A DNA stretch of 64,000 nucleotides from JAVBPB01 sp031549965 (GTDB taxonomy: Bacteria > Bacillota > Clostridia > Lachnospirales > Lachnospiraceae). This document shows positions 53,090 through 61,728 of the stretch, in pieces (the stretch's first letter is position 1; the number at the start of each line of letters is the position of its first letter). A program made the position numbers and the translations under genes. Location: NCBI GenBank assembly GCA_031549965.1, contig JAVBPB010000010.1, forward strand, positions 1 to 64,000. Reading direction: 5' to 3'. The notes under the pieces are model-generated. The model had not been told where the DNA came from. It made no database searches and saw only the letters and a list, made by a program, of their open reading frames with translations.

Positions 53090-54133
53090 TTAAATAAAAT
53101 TTTCATGGTACAAATCTAAAGCGAGCGCTTCGCATGCAATATTGTAAGAATCGTGCTTACATGGCTTTCGACATAAATTTAAATCAATATTTTGAATTAA
53201 TTCAAGATGTTTATTACTAAACCAATGATTAACAAATCCACTATTATAAATATTACCAATAATATAGTCAATATCATTTCTTTTTAAAACACAAAGTGGG
53301 ATATCTCCATTAGCTTTAACAACTGCAACAAGTGAACTTGTGTAGCATTTTAAATATTGACGTTTGTCATTAACATGTAGCCATTTTACTCCTGCATCAA
53401 AAATTTGTAAATCCAACTGATTGTTTAATTCAATAGCCCTTTTTACTTCCGATGCAGCTTTAATCCAAACATGCTTATCAACTTCATAAGGTAATGAGGC
53501 TGGCCTATATTGAATAAATCTAACACCTAAGTCATTTGCCAATAAAGAGGCTTGAAAAATATCACAAACATTATCTGGTACAATTAGGTAACCCAACCCA
53601 ATTTTATTACGATTTGGGAGTTCAGAAACACATTTTATATTTTCAATTACTGTATCAAAATAATCAACACCATGGACTTTTTTATATGTATCCTGATTTG
53701 CTGCATCTAAACTTACTCTGACAAATTTTAAATACTTTACTAAATCTTTAATTTTATTTAGCAATAACCCATTTGTTATTAACCCTATGTCTAAACCTAA
53801 GCTCAAAGCATATTCAATTATTTCACAAACATCAGGATGTGTTGTTGGTTCTCCACCACCAGAAAATTCCACAGCTTTTGTCCCATTTTCACTCAACTCT
53901 TTTATTAATTCCTTAACTGTTTTTGTATTCATAATAATTGGCTCTGCTTTTTTATCTGTTCCAAAAAAACAATGTTTACATTTATTATTACAAAATCCAT
54001 CAGTCAAATCAATTTCGCAAGTCACAGGCATTACAATTTTCTCATTTTGTAACTTCCTTAATTTCTCATTATGTAAGAGTACTTTAGTTTGAACAAATGG
54101 TGAAACCAAATCAGAATAAAACTTTATAGACAT
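53090..54133 (-). CDS. Radical SAM/SPASM-type enzyme (cluster gene)
   Basis: A 347-residue enzyme from the ATG at 54131-54133 (AAGGGGGAT site); a longer frame to 54211 would overlap the upstream gene and is less likely. The cluster motif is C48-N-N-K-C52-K-H-C55. SGGGEPTTHPD follows, and the C-terminal half has cysteines at QYLKCYTSS, IPLCVLKR and LCRKPCKHDSYNIAC, enough for an auxiliary cluster. Organisation resembles SPASM dehydrogenases and maturases such as BtrN, which oxidises an aminocyclitol; a peptide substrate is not evident because no precursor gene is present. Confidence 0.85.
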   Translation of the reverse strand: MSIKFYSDLVSPFVQTKVLLHNEKLRKLQNEKIVMPVTCEIDLTDGFCNNKCKHCFFGTDKKAEPIIMNTKTVKELIKELSENGTKAVEFSGGGEPTTHPDVCEIIEYALSLGLDIGLITNGLLLNKIKDLVKYLKFVRVSLDAANQDTYKKVHGVDYFDTVIENIKCVSELPNRNKIGLGYLIVPDNVCDIFQASLLANDLGVRFIQYRPASLPYEVDKHVWIKAASEVKRAIELNNQLDLQIFDAGVKWLHVNDKRQYLKCYTSSLVAVVKANGDIPLCVLKRNDIDYIIGNIYNSGFVNHWFSNKHLELIQNIDLNLCRKPCKHDSYNIACEALALDLYHENFI

Positions 54134-54146
54134 TATATATCCCCCT

Positions 54147-55439
54147 TTATATAATAGATTTAAATAATATTTCTTTAAATCTATAATCTTCATTAGCAAA
54201 TGGAAATTCATATATAAAACTTACCTTAAAATTTATAAATTCAGGTACTATAGAACATGTTCTATTTATAAATCTCGCTTCAAATTTTTTATCTTCTTTT
54301 AGAGTTTTATCTAAGTAAACCGTTAAATGAAAATCGCCATCTTGAATTATTTTAATTTTTTTTATGTCTTCAAAATAATCATGAAAATATATTCCACGCA
54401 TAACTCTTCTAAATATTTTGCTTCCATAATAAGAAGTATTTTTTAATTTTTCATTTTCTCTTTCAGAAACTAATTCAATAATATCTGAATCGCAACCACA
54501 TTCACAATTACTTTTAATAAGTTTAGCTCTATCTCCAAGGTAATATTTTAATAATGGCATATCATCATTTATTAAATTTGTAATAACCACATCTCCTATT
54601 TTATTATACTCATCAATTATATTTCCTTGTTCATCAATTATATCAATTATCAAATAGTCATCATTAATATGCATATTTCCATTAACACATTGATATGCGA
54701 TATTCCAAAATTCTCTAGAACCATAATTACTAATAATTTGACAATTGTATACTTCAGAAATCAGGTGCCTCTGTTCATTATTTAAATGTTGACTTGTATA
54801 TTCAATAAATTCTATCTTTTTATTACAAAATAAATCTGGTTTTATCTCCTTTACTTTCTCAGCAAATTTATATAAAATTAGTGGAGTTCCAAAAATCCAT
54901 TTAGGAAGCATCCTATTCCAATCATCAATTATATATTTCATGTCATCTTCATCAAAATCCCACAAATTTATTGATAAAATATCTTTTCTTGTTGGATGCA
55001 AAAATAAAAACCCATTGTTAATTTGAGTATTTGAATATATTGTTTTTCTCTTTTTAAGCAAATGCATACTTTCAATCATTCGAGTTTTTGGCGATTTAAT
55101 AATTGGAAAAGGTCTACCAGTAGTTCCTGTTGTAAACTCAATATTCCAAATCTTATTATCTATATTAATTTGTTTATCATGATTGTTTGATAAATCAATA
55201 ATATTTTTTAATAACTCTTCAACTTTTATATCACTCATATTTGCTTTAAAATCATTTGATATGTATTCAATAAGATTATCAAGAATATCTTGCCTTTTTA
55301 TGGGTGCAATTTTAAAATAAAAATCCCAAATATTAGTTTCACATAAGTCTTTATTACTAATTAAATTTTTATAATAAGAATTATCAGATAATACGCTTAA
55401 AAATCTTAATAATTTCTTATTTAATCTATAATTCATCAT
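54147..55439 (-). CDS. PaaK/CapK-like adenylate-forming ligase
   Basis: A 430-residue protein of the phenylacetate-CoA ligase-like family. The ATP motif is FTTGTTGRPFPIIKSP, and SNYGSREFWNIAYQC is the A5-type motif, followed by LIDEQGN-like and GDVVITNL segments. CapK-type relatives activate acids in capsule or antibiotic biosynthesis. It is the first enzyme after the exporters, and the second adenylating enzyme of the cluster, so two different acids may be activated. No CoA-specific evidence exists. Confidence 0.82.
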   Translation of the reverse strand: MMNYRLNKKLLRFLSVLSDNSYYKNLISNKDLCETNIWDFYFKIAPIKRQDILDNLIEYISNDFKANMSDIKVEELLKNIIDLSNNHDKQINIDNKIWNIEFTTGTTGRPFPIIKSPKTRMIESMHLLKKRKTIYSNTQINNGFLFLHPTRKDILSINLWDFDEDDMKYIIDDWNRMLPKWIFGTPLILYKFAEKVKEIKPDLFCNKKIEFIEYTSQHLNNEQRHLISEVYNCQIISNYGSREFWNIAYQCVNGNMHINDDYLIIDIIDEQGNIIDEYNKIGDVVITNLINDDMPLLKYYLGDRAKLIKSNCECGCDSDIIELVSERENEKLKNTSYYGSKIFRRVMRGIYFHDYFEDIKKIKIIQDGDFHLTVYLDKTLKEDKKFEARFINRTCSIVPEFINFKVSFIYEFPFANEDYRFKEILFKSII

Positions 55440-55503
55440 TATTTTTCCCTCAAATCTAAATATATTAATGAAATTGGTGCTTATTTCAAAAGTTTATATC
55501 CAT

Positions 55504-57237
55504 TTATAAACTGTATTGTTTTTCAAAAAGTAAATCATATATTTCATTTTTGCCTCGTAAATTTTCATTAGTATCAATTGCTACAATTTCACCCAAATCC
55601 ATTACAATTACACGATCGCACATAAGTATAGTTGACAATCTGTGTGAAATTGTGATTACTGTTTTGTTTTTTGACAATTCCTTAATTGCTCGAATGATTT
55701 CCATTTCACTTTCACTATCAAGAGAATTGGTAGATTCATCAAAAATAATTATGTCTGAATCTTGTAATAGTGTTCTTGCAATTGATAACCGCTGCTTTTG
55801 CCCTCCTGACAGCTTAATGCCATTCTCTCCTATTATCGTATTAAATTTATCTGGCAAATTCTCTATAAAGCTATATATATTTGCTTTTTTGCAAGCTTGG
55901 ATTAACTCTTCATCACTTGCTTGTTTTTTTGAAAATTGCAAATTTTCTTTTACAGTTAAATTAAACATCCAAGGATTTTGCAGTACAATCCCAATCTTAT
56001 TTACCACACTCTCAAAAGAAATATCATTAATATTATTATCACCAATTGTTATATTTCCTGATTTTGGTTCATACATACCTATAATAAGGTTTATAAGAGT
56101 AGTTTTCCCACACCCACTTCGTCCCACAATTCCAATATGTTCTTTAGGGTAAATTCTTAAGCTAACATTGTTAAGTATCAATCTTTGAGAATCGTTATAT
56201 TTAAAGCATAGATTTGAGAGTGTAATGCCATGGCTTAACTTTACCTTTGGTTTTTCTGAAATAATAATATCAAAAACTTCCATCACTCTTTTAATGCTTG
56301 GAATATCATTCTTAAGCCCTAATTTAGAATCCGTAATCTTTGCTATACTTTCAAAAAACTGGGAGTAATAGTTCATGAACGCAAGGAGTATTCCAACGTT
56401 CATGTGTCCAGAAATAATTAGAAGTCCACCAATAAAATATAAATTCATTTTTGTAATAAAAAAATCTTTGAAATCTATAAAAGTTTTATTTAAATACACA
56501 TATATTTGACTCTTAATAAATGATTCGGAAAGTTTGATTCTATAATCTTGGAAAATCTCATTATGTTTTTCTTCAAGACTGTTTGATTTTACTTCTTTCC
56601 AGTTTTGAAATGTATCATACAAAAAACTACTGTATTTACCTTGTAAGTCACGTTGAATCTCACTAACTATTTTTACTTTTCTACCTATGATATTCGCAAA
56701 CCAAAAAGATACTGGTACCATAACTATGCTAATGGCAGCAAGAATGGGACTCATAACAAACAATATTATTATTATAACGGTTGCGTTGGATATATCAAAT
56801 AAGTAGCCAAGTATATGCGTGTTAAGAAAATTTTCAATAATTGAAACATCGTTATCCATTCGTTTTTTCAGATCACCTATCTCATATTTCTCAAACGCAT
56901 TTATGTCCATTTTAGTATACGTTTTAAGAAGCTGGGTTTTTATTTTAATACTAAGTTTAAAAAACAACTTGTTATAAAGCTTTTTATTTACCACTATACC
57001 TAATGTTTGTAATAAAAATATACCTATATATCCTAATATAACAAATGCAAGTAACTTTAAGTTTTTGTCAATAATTATATTGTTAATAAATATTAAGTAG
57101 AGTAATGGAGTGATAAGTGATAAAATAAGAAACCATACTTGTAATCCCCCTAAAACAATATATAATTTATACTCACACTTGATAAATGGATAAACTTTAT
57201 TAAAAATATCTATTCTTTGCGATTTAATTTTACACAT
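55504..57237 (-). CDS. ABC transporter, fused membrane and ATPase domains (second half)
   Basis: A 577-residue half transporter. Six transmembrane helices occupy ~25-310. The nucleotide-binding domain has Walker A GIVGRSGCGKTTLI, signature LSGGQKQRLSIARTLL, Walker B IIFDESTNSLDSES and the switch HRLS. It overlaps the upstream ABC gene by 8 bases, so the two most likely pair as a heterodimeric exporter. GAGGTGAACG precedes the ATG. Confidence 0.95.
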   Translation of the reverse strand: MCKIKSQRIDIFNKVYPFIKCEYKLYIVLGGLQVWFLILSLITPLLYLIFINNIIIDKNLKLLAFVILGYIGIFLLQTLGIVVNKKLYNKLFFKLSIKIKTQLLKTYTKMDINAFEKYEIGDLKKRMDNDVSIIENFLNTHILGYLFDISNATVIIIILFVMSPILAAISIVMVPVSFWFANIIGRKVKIVSEIQRDLQGKYSSFLYDTFQNWKEVKSNSLEEKHNEIFQDYRIKLSESFIKSQIYVYLNKTFIDFKDFFITKMNLYFIGGLLIISGHMNVGILLAFMNYYSQFFESIAKITDSKLGLKNDIPSIKRVMEVFDIIISEKPKVKLSHGITLSNLCFKYNDSQRLILNNVSLRIYPKEHIGIVGRSGCGKTTLINLIIGMYEPKSGNITIGDNNINDISFESVVNKIGIVLQNPWMFNLTVKENLQFSKKQASDEELIQACKKANIYSFIENLPDKFNTIIGENGIKLSGGQKQRLSIARTLLQDSDIIIFDESTNSLDSESEMEIIRAIKELSKNKTVITISHRLSTILMCDRVIVMDLGEIVAIDTNENLRGKNEIYDLLFEKQYSL

Positions 57238-58972
57238 TTGCGTTCACCTCATTATGGCTATACTGCTCTTTAAAAAGTTTAATGTAAGGTAGACATGATT
57301 GCAATAAAGTTGCATGATTGTCAAATGCTACAACACGTCCATCTTCAATTACAGCAACCTTATCAGAATTGAGTATTGTTGAAAGACGATGTGCAATAAT
57401 TATTAATGTTCGATTATTACATAATTCATCCCATGATGTTCGAATAATTGTTTCTGCTTCAATATCTAATGAACTTGTTGATTCATCAAAAATAAGTATT
57501 TTGGGGTTTTTGTAAAATATCCTCGCTATCATCAATCGTTGTTTTTGCCCACCAGAAAAATCAATCTCATTTCTTCCAATAATTGTATCTAAACCATTAG
57601 GTAATGATTTTACTAAATCATTTAGATGTACCATTTTAAGTATATGCCATACCTCCTCATCATTTGAAATATGGTTATCAAATGTTATATTGAAACGAAC
57701 AGTACCATTAAAAATTGTATTTTCTTGGTGTACAATACCTATTTGACTTCTTAAATTATGTAGATTGTAATCATTAATATTTGTACTATCTATGTATATA
57801 TCACCCTGATTTACCTCATACAATTTATTTATAAGATTAACAATAGTTGATTTTCCTGCACCACTACGCCCTACCAATGATATCTTCTCTCCGTGGACAA
57901 TTTTCATTGAAATATCCTTTAATACATTAATGCCATTACCATAAGAAAACCATACATGATTAAATACTATATTCCCCTCCTCAATCTCATTTTTTAAAGA
58001 ATTTTCATTATAATTATCACTATCTTCTTCAAAAATCCCCATAACTCTTTCAATTGAAACCATATTGTAAGAAATATTAACTATTCTATTGTTAAGATTA
58101 TTAAAAATTCTAGTACAAGTTCCAAAATAAGATATACAGGCTGTAAATCCTCCAACTGTAAGATTTCCTTTCATTATAAAGATTGCTGAAATTGTATATA
58201 AAATCATTTGCGCCAATACTGATATTCCAGAATTTACTCTTTCTGAAAGTATTTCTACTTTTCCAGATTTAATTTGCAGGCGCATTATTTTTATAGTCTT
58301 ACCTACGTAATCAGATATAACATTTTTTGAAGCACCCAACAGTCTAACATCCTTCATTCCTCTAATTATTTCAAACAGCCATGAAGATAATAATCCGTTC
58401 TTTTTTGAGATATCAGCATAATATTTTTTAGCCTTTTGGGAAAAATATCTTGATAAATATACAATTACAGGTGTAATAATAACTGTAAAAACTCCAATCC
58501 ATATATTATGGTAGAATATAAAAATAATTGCCAATATTAAATGTTGTACCCCTCCTATAAAATAGAATATATTCCAATGAATAAAATTCATAAATTCTGT
58601 TGTATCAACATCCATTCGAGAAATAATATCCCCACTATAAATATCTATAAGTTTCTCCCCTTTATAGGACAATATTTTATTAAAAATGTCAGAGCGAATA
58701 TCAAATAAAAATTTTGTCATAAGTGAAGCCCACGACATATTTAATATAAAATGCAAAATTTGATTAAAAAGATATAACAAACCATATGTGCCAACAATCG
58801 TCAGAAATACAGACATATTTTTATTATGGAATACTTCATCAACAAGTTTACCAAAAATATATGGATAAATTGAAGAAATAAAATTAGTAATAATAATACA
58901 AAAAAGTAATATTGTAAATTTCAACTTATGTGGCTTAGCATATTTTAATATAAATATAATCTTTTCTTTCAT
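57230..58972 (-). CDS. ABC transporter, fused membrane and ATPase domains (first half)
   Basis: A 580-residue half transporter with six membrane helices (~15-310), Walker A SLVGRSGAGKSTIV, signature FSGGQKQRLMIARIF, Walker B ILIFDESTSSLDIEAE and HRLS. The ATG at 58970-58972 has GGGAAGGC upstream; the frame is open to 58993. As the first gene it is closest to the presumed cluster promoter. No peptidase C39 domain is present, so leader-peptide cleavage by the exporter is not expected. Confidence 0.95.
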   Translation of the reverse strand: MKEKIIFILKYAKPHKLKFTILLFCIIITNFISSIYPYIFGKLVDEVFHNKNMSVFLTIVGTYGLLYLFNQILHFILNMSWASLMTKFLFDIRSDIFNKILSYKGEKLIDIYSGDIISRMDVDTTEFMNFIHWNIFYFIGGVQHLILAIIFIFYHNIWIGVFTVIITPVIVYLSRYFSQKAKKYYADISKKNGLLSSWLFEIIRGMKDVRLLGASKNVISDYVGKTIKIMRLQIKSGKVEILSERVNSGISVLAQMILYTISAIFIMKGNLTVGGFTACISYFGTCTRIFNNLNNRIVNISYNMVSIERVMGIFEEDSDNYNENSLKNEIEEGNIVFNHVWFSYGNGINVLKDISMKIVHGEKISLVGRSGAGKSTIVNLINKLYEVNQGDIYIDSTNINDYNLHNLRSQIGIVHQENTIFNGTVRFNITFDNHISNDEEVWHILKMVHLNDLVKSLPNGLDTIIGRNEIDFSGGQKQRLMIARIFYKNPKILIFDESTSSLDIEAETIIRTSWDELCNNRTLIIIAHRLSTILNSDKVAVIEDGRVVAFDNHATLLQSCLPYIKLFKEQYSHNEVNANV

Positions 58973-59237
58973 AATTGCCTTCCCAAATTCCACTATTTGT
59001 TATAACTTTAAAATAGTAAATTATGTTTATAGTCTTTACTTTGATCCTATAATAAGATAATTTTTTAACTAAAAGCTTTACAGAATATATCTTTCTTGTC
59101 ATTGATTCTCCATTATATAGATACCTTTAGCACTAATAAAGTTCTTAATTACATTTTGCATTTTTAAACTGAGATCGATATGATTTTCTGTTACTTTAAC
59201 TTACTCCTTTTCGTTTCAATCCTTTTTATTAATTATT

Positions 59238-59269
59238 GAAGATTTAATTTTAATTAAAAGTTAATCTTC
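59238..59269. promoter_or_regulatory. AT-rich palindrome in the cluster leader
   Basis: A 32-base near-palindrome from GAAGATT to AATCTTC with a TTTTAATTAAAA-type centre. It lies in the 558-base space before the first cluster gene. No T-run follows, so an operator or an RNA structure is likelier than a terminator. Confidence 0.35.
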
Positions 59270-59344
59270 TGTAACACTAATTAAATTGTAGTAATATAAT
59301 TACTTTCATGTAATAATTTTCATATATCTTACACAATTTTATCA

Positions 59345-59350
59345 ATTATA
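59345..59350 (-). promoter_or_regulatory. Candidate extended -10 element for the biosynthetic cluster
   Basis: On the minus strand TGTTATAAT is an extended -10 box. The best -35 at 17 bases (ATAGAA) is weak. It would give a ~370-base leader before 58972. The region is so AT-rich that chance matches are common. Confidence 0.3.
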
Positions 59351-59482
59351 ACATAAATTTACAAGTTTCTATTTTTTTGAATAGGTGTCTATATTTTCTA
59401 TTAATAATAAATAATAGATTATTTTTTTAAATTGATATGTTTATTTTTTATAACAATTATTATTTCATTATTTATTTTTAAA

Positions 59483-59530
59483 AAAATATGACCTCTTGAT
59501 GCATCAAAATGCATTAAGAAGCCATATTTT
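59483..59530 (-). terminator. Terminator of full-length prcB
   Basis: The stem AAAATATGGCTTCTTAATGC (minus-strand sense) pairs with a downstream imperfect complement ending in GGTCATATTTTTTT. It begins directly at the prcB stop codon. Position matches that of the hairpins in the prcB repeats, but its sequence is different. Confidence 0.7.
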
Positions 59531-59941
59531 TTAATTAAACACCACCGACTTATCAATCTTCTCCAACTTCACCACCACAAACGGATAAGTAAGTGCCTGA
59601 GTCACCACCTCATCCTTAGAAGGCCCCAGCAAATTAGTATCTATATAAACCGCATTACTAGTCAAAAACAACTCATCCACCGTAATACTATACCCTCCGG
59701 TCTTCTGTACCCCATAGCCAACCACAATAAATAAATAATCCCCATCCTCATAAGTAAGCTTAAATGGCACTTCCTTCTTCTCATTTATAACCTTCATCAG
59801 TTCCTTAGGTACTTCATCATTTTCCACCACAGTAAACTCCAAATCTTTTAACTTTTTCAAATCATTATCTTGTATTTTACAAGCTGTTAATCCTAACATC
59901 GTAACCATCATAATCAGAAAAACGCTAATGATTTTTTTCAT
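59531..59941 (-). CDS. PrcB-domain lipoprotein, full-length parent of the repeats
   Basis: A 136-residue lipoprotein. The start is the ATG at 59939-59941 (MKKIISVFLIMMVTMLGL) with GGAGGTTAT upstream; the frame is open to 60004. The lipobox is LTAC. The C-terminal ~65 residues (GVQKTGGYSITVDELFLT through VVKLEKIDKSVVFN) match the C-terminal domain named after PrcB, a protease complex inhibitor of Treponema. The same segment is repeated four times with an open or nearly open frame and twice as remnants between 33838 and 42862. It is 93 bases downstream of a lipoprotein hydrolase. Confidence 0.85.
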   Translation of the reverse strand: MKKIISVFLIMMVTMLGLTACKIQDNDLKKLKDLEFTVVENDEVPKELMKVINEKKEVPFKLTYEDGDYLFIVVGYGVQKTGGYSITVDELFLTSNAVYIDTNLLGPSKDEVVTQALTYPFVVVKLEKIDKSVVFN

Positions 59942-60034
59942 ATAACCTATAACCTCCAAAAGGCTCTTTCTAAATATTATGCCTTTTCGTTTAAAATATT
60001 CCAAGTTATATAAGTAAAATCATTAGCACCTAAA

Positions 60035-61417
60035 TTAATTATTCTTAATAAACTGACTAATATCCTCCATCACTTTGCTATCAACAACTGATGACTTGGA
60101 ATATTCCGCAGGTGTCGAATTCCCTTCACCAGCCATCATTAAATGATTTAACTTTTGATAAGTTATAAAAGTCCAATTGTCTTTATCTTTAAATTCATTT
60201 TTCCATAAATTAAACTCATCCACTGTAACCTGATAATCTCTTTCCCCCTGTAAAACCAATATTGGGGATTTAATATCTTTAGCAACTTCAATAGGATTAT
60301 ACTCTAAAATATTCTTCCAATAAGCTTTATAAGCCCCTAACACAACATCTTCATCACTTAAATTATCTATACTCTTAAGCTTTTCCATCTCAGTCTTTAA
60401 TTGCTCAATTTGCTTTTTCTCTTCTACACTTATATTATTATCTGCATTTGCAATATATTCTGTTTGATATAAAATCAAATCAGAAAGAGGTGACACATTT
60501 CCTGCCATTATTATATAACCTTTAATGCCATTATCCAAAGTTTCTTTTGCAATACTTGGAATCTGGTTTCCCCCTAAGCTGTGACCCAAAATATATATAT
60601 TTAAAGGATCAACCCTATCAATCTCTTTTGCCATTCTTGAAGCTGCCACTGCATCTGAAACTGTCTCATCATATACAGTCATGCTCTTGTCTGCTATGCA
60701 TTGCTCCTTATAAGCAAAGGTTCTTTTGTCATATCTAATAGAAGCAACACCCCTTTTTGCAAGCCCCCATGCAATATCCCTAAAAGGTTTATTGCCAAGG
60801 ATTGTTTCGTCTCTGTCACTTGGACCCGAACCCTGTATCAAAACCACTAAAGGAAATTTATCTCCTTCTTTTGGCATGGTTAAAGTTCCTGCTAGGTTAA
60901 ATTCTCCGTTCTTTACTGTAATATCTGATTCTATAATATTATCCGGCATTAAAACACTTAACTCCTCTTGATAATCGCTAAAATTAACCCCTGCAATTTC
61001 TCCGTCCTCTGTAAATACCACATTTATATTCGTATTATTATTCTGAAACTCTATTGGAACTTTAACAATTTGATAAACACCGCTCTTTTGTTCATATGCC
61101 TTTTTTATCTCTTTTACATCACCCAACATTTTTAATGATGAAGCAATTGAAAGCTTTAAACTTCCATTATCAACAGCTTCTTTCATTTCTTTAATAAAAT
61201 TATATGAATTCTTAATTTTATTAAAATCCAAAGCAATCATATCATTTACAAAGGATAATCCAACTGTAGTATTCTCACCAGTAATTATCTCGTAGTTAAT
61301 AGTTTCTTCAATATTAGAGGTACTATCCTCATCTTTTACGTTCTTTTGGCATGATACACTTATCAATGTAATAGAAAATATAACCAACAACAAATCCCAA
61401 TTTCTTCTCCTCATCAT
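60035..61417 (-). CDS. Lipoprotein alpha/beta hydrolase
   Basis: A 460-residue lipoprotein with signal and lipobox (FSITLISVSC) and an N-terminal DUF3887-like domain (~45-165). The alpha/beta hydrolase domain follows: VLIQGSGPSDRDETI forms the oxyanion region, the nucleophile Ser is in LGHSLGGNQ, Asp in LVLQGERDYQV and His in KLNHLMMAGEG. It should act outside the membrane on an ester or peptide. The gene lies directly upstream of prcB on the same strand, so the two may be co-transcribed. Confidence 0.9.
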   Translation of the reverse strand: MMRRRNWDLLLVIFSITLISVSCQKNVKDEDSTSNIEETINYEIITGENTTVGLSFVNDMIALDFNKIKNSYNFIKEMKEAVDNGSLKLSIASSLKMLGDVKEIKKAYEQKSGVYQIVKVPIEFQNNNTNINVVFTEDGEIAGVNFSDYQEELSVLMPDNIIESDITVKNGEFNLAGTLTMPKEGDKFPLVVLIQGSGPSDRDETILGNKPFRDIAWGLAKRGVASIRYDKRTFAYKEQCIADKSMTVYDETVSDAVAASRMAKEIDRVDPLNIYILGHSLGGNQIPSIAKETLDNGIKGYIIMAGNVSPLSDLILYQTEYIANADNNISVEEKKQIEQLKTEMEKLKSIDNLSDEDVVLGAYKAYWKNILEYNPIEVAKDIKSPILVLQGERDYQVTVDEFNLWKNEFKDKDNWTFITYQKLNHLMMAGEGNSTPAEYSKSSVVDSKVMEDISQFIKNN

Positions 61418-61635
61418 ATCACCATCCTATTTAATTTTGTTTGAATAAAAGATAAACGCATTAATTTTGAATATGAAGTTTTTATTCCCATTAAATCATC
61501 ATCCATCCAAAATTCAATATTTTGTCCTTCTAATTATTTAATAATAAACTTAAAAACTTTCTTTATCAATAATAATGCGTTAATACATCTATATTATATA
61601 AAACTGCTACACTTATTCTTAACACCTTCACACAA

Positions 61636-61694
61636 GTGAGGGTTAGCCTAAATCAAGGACTTTTTATGTACCTCGTTCTGCTACCTTCCCTCAC
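61636..61694. repeat. Inverted-repeat element with AAGTCCTTGATTTAGG core
   Basis: GTGAGGG and CCCTCAC arms enclose an inverted copy (61648-61665) of the AAAAGTCCTTGATTTAGG sequence that also occurs at 32947. The 61418-61728 gap otherwise shows no gene. Confidence 0.5.
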
Positions 61695-61728
61695 AAAAAC
61701 TCCTCAAGTTAATCAAACATGAATACAA

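Noticed and set aside
55550..56152. 200-residue plus-strand frame opposite the ABC ATPase domain
   Set aside because: Antisense to Walker and signature motifs of the transporter; no family features of its own.
42928..58972. RiPP (peptide) maturation cluster
   Set aside because: Two radical SAM enzymes and ABC exporters suggested it, but I found no small precursor gene with leader and core, and neither exporter has a C39 peptidase domain.
33838..59941. Integron gene-cassette array
   Set aside because: Units with toxin-antitoxin genes recall integrons, but I see no integron integrase and no GTTRRRY/RYYYAAC attC core sites; the repeat is part of a protein gene.
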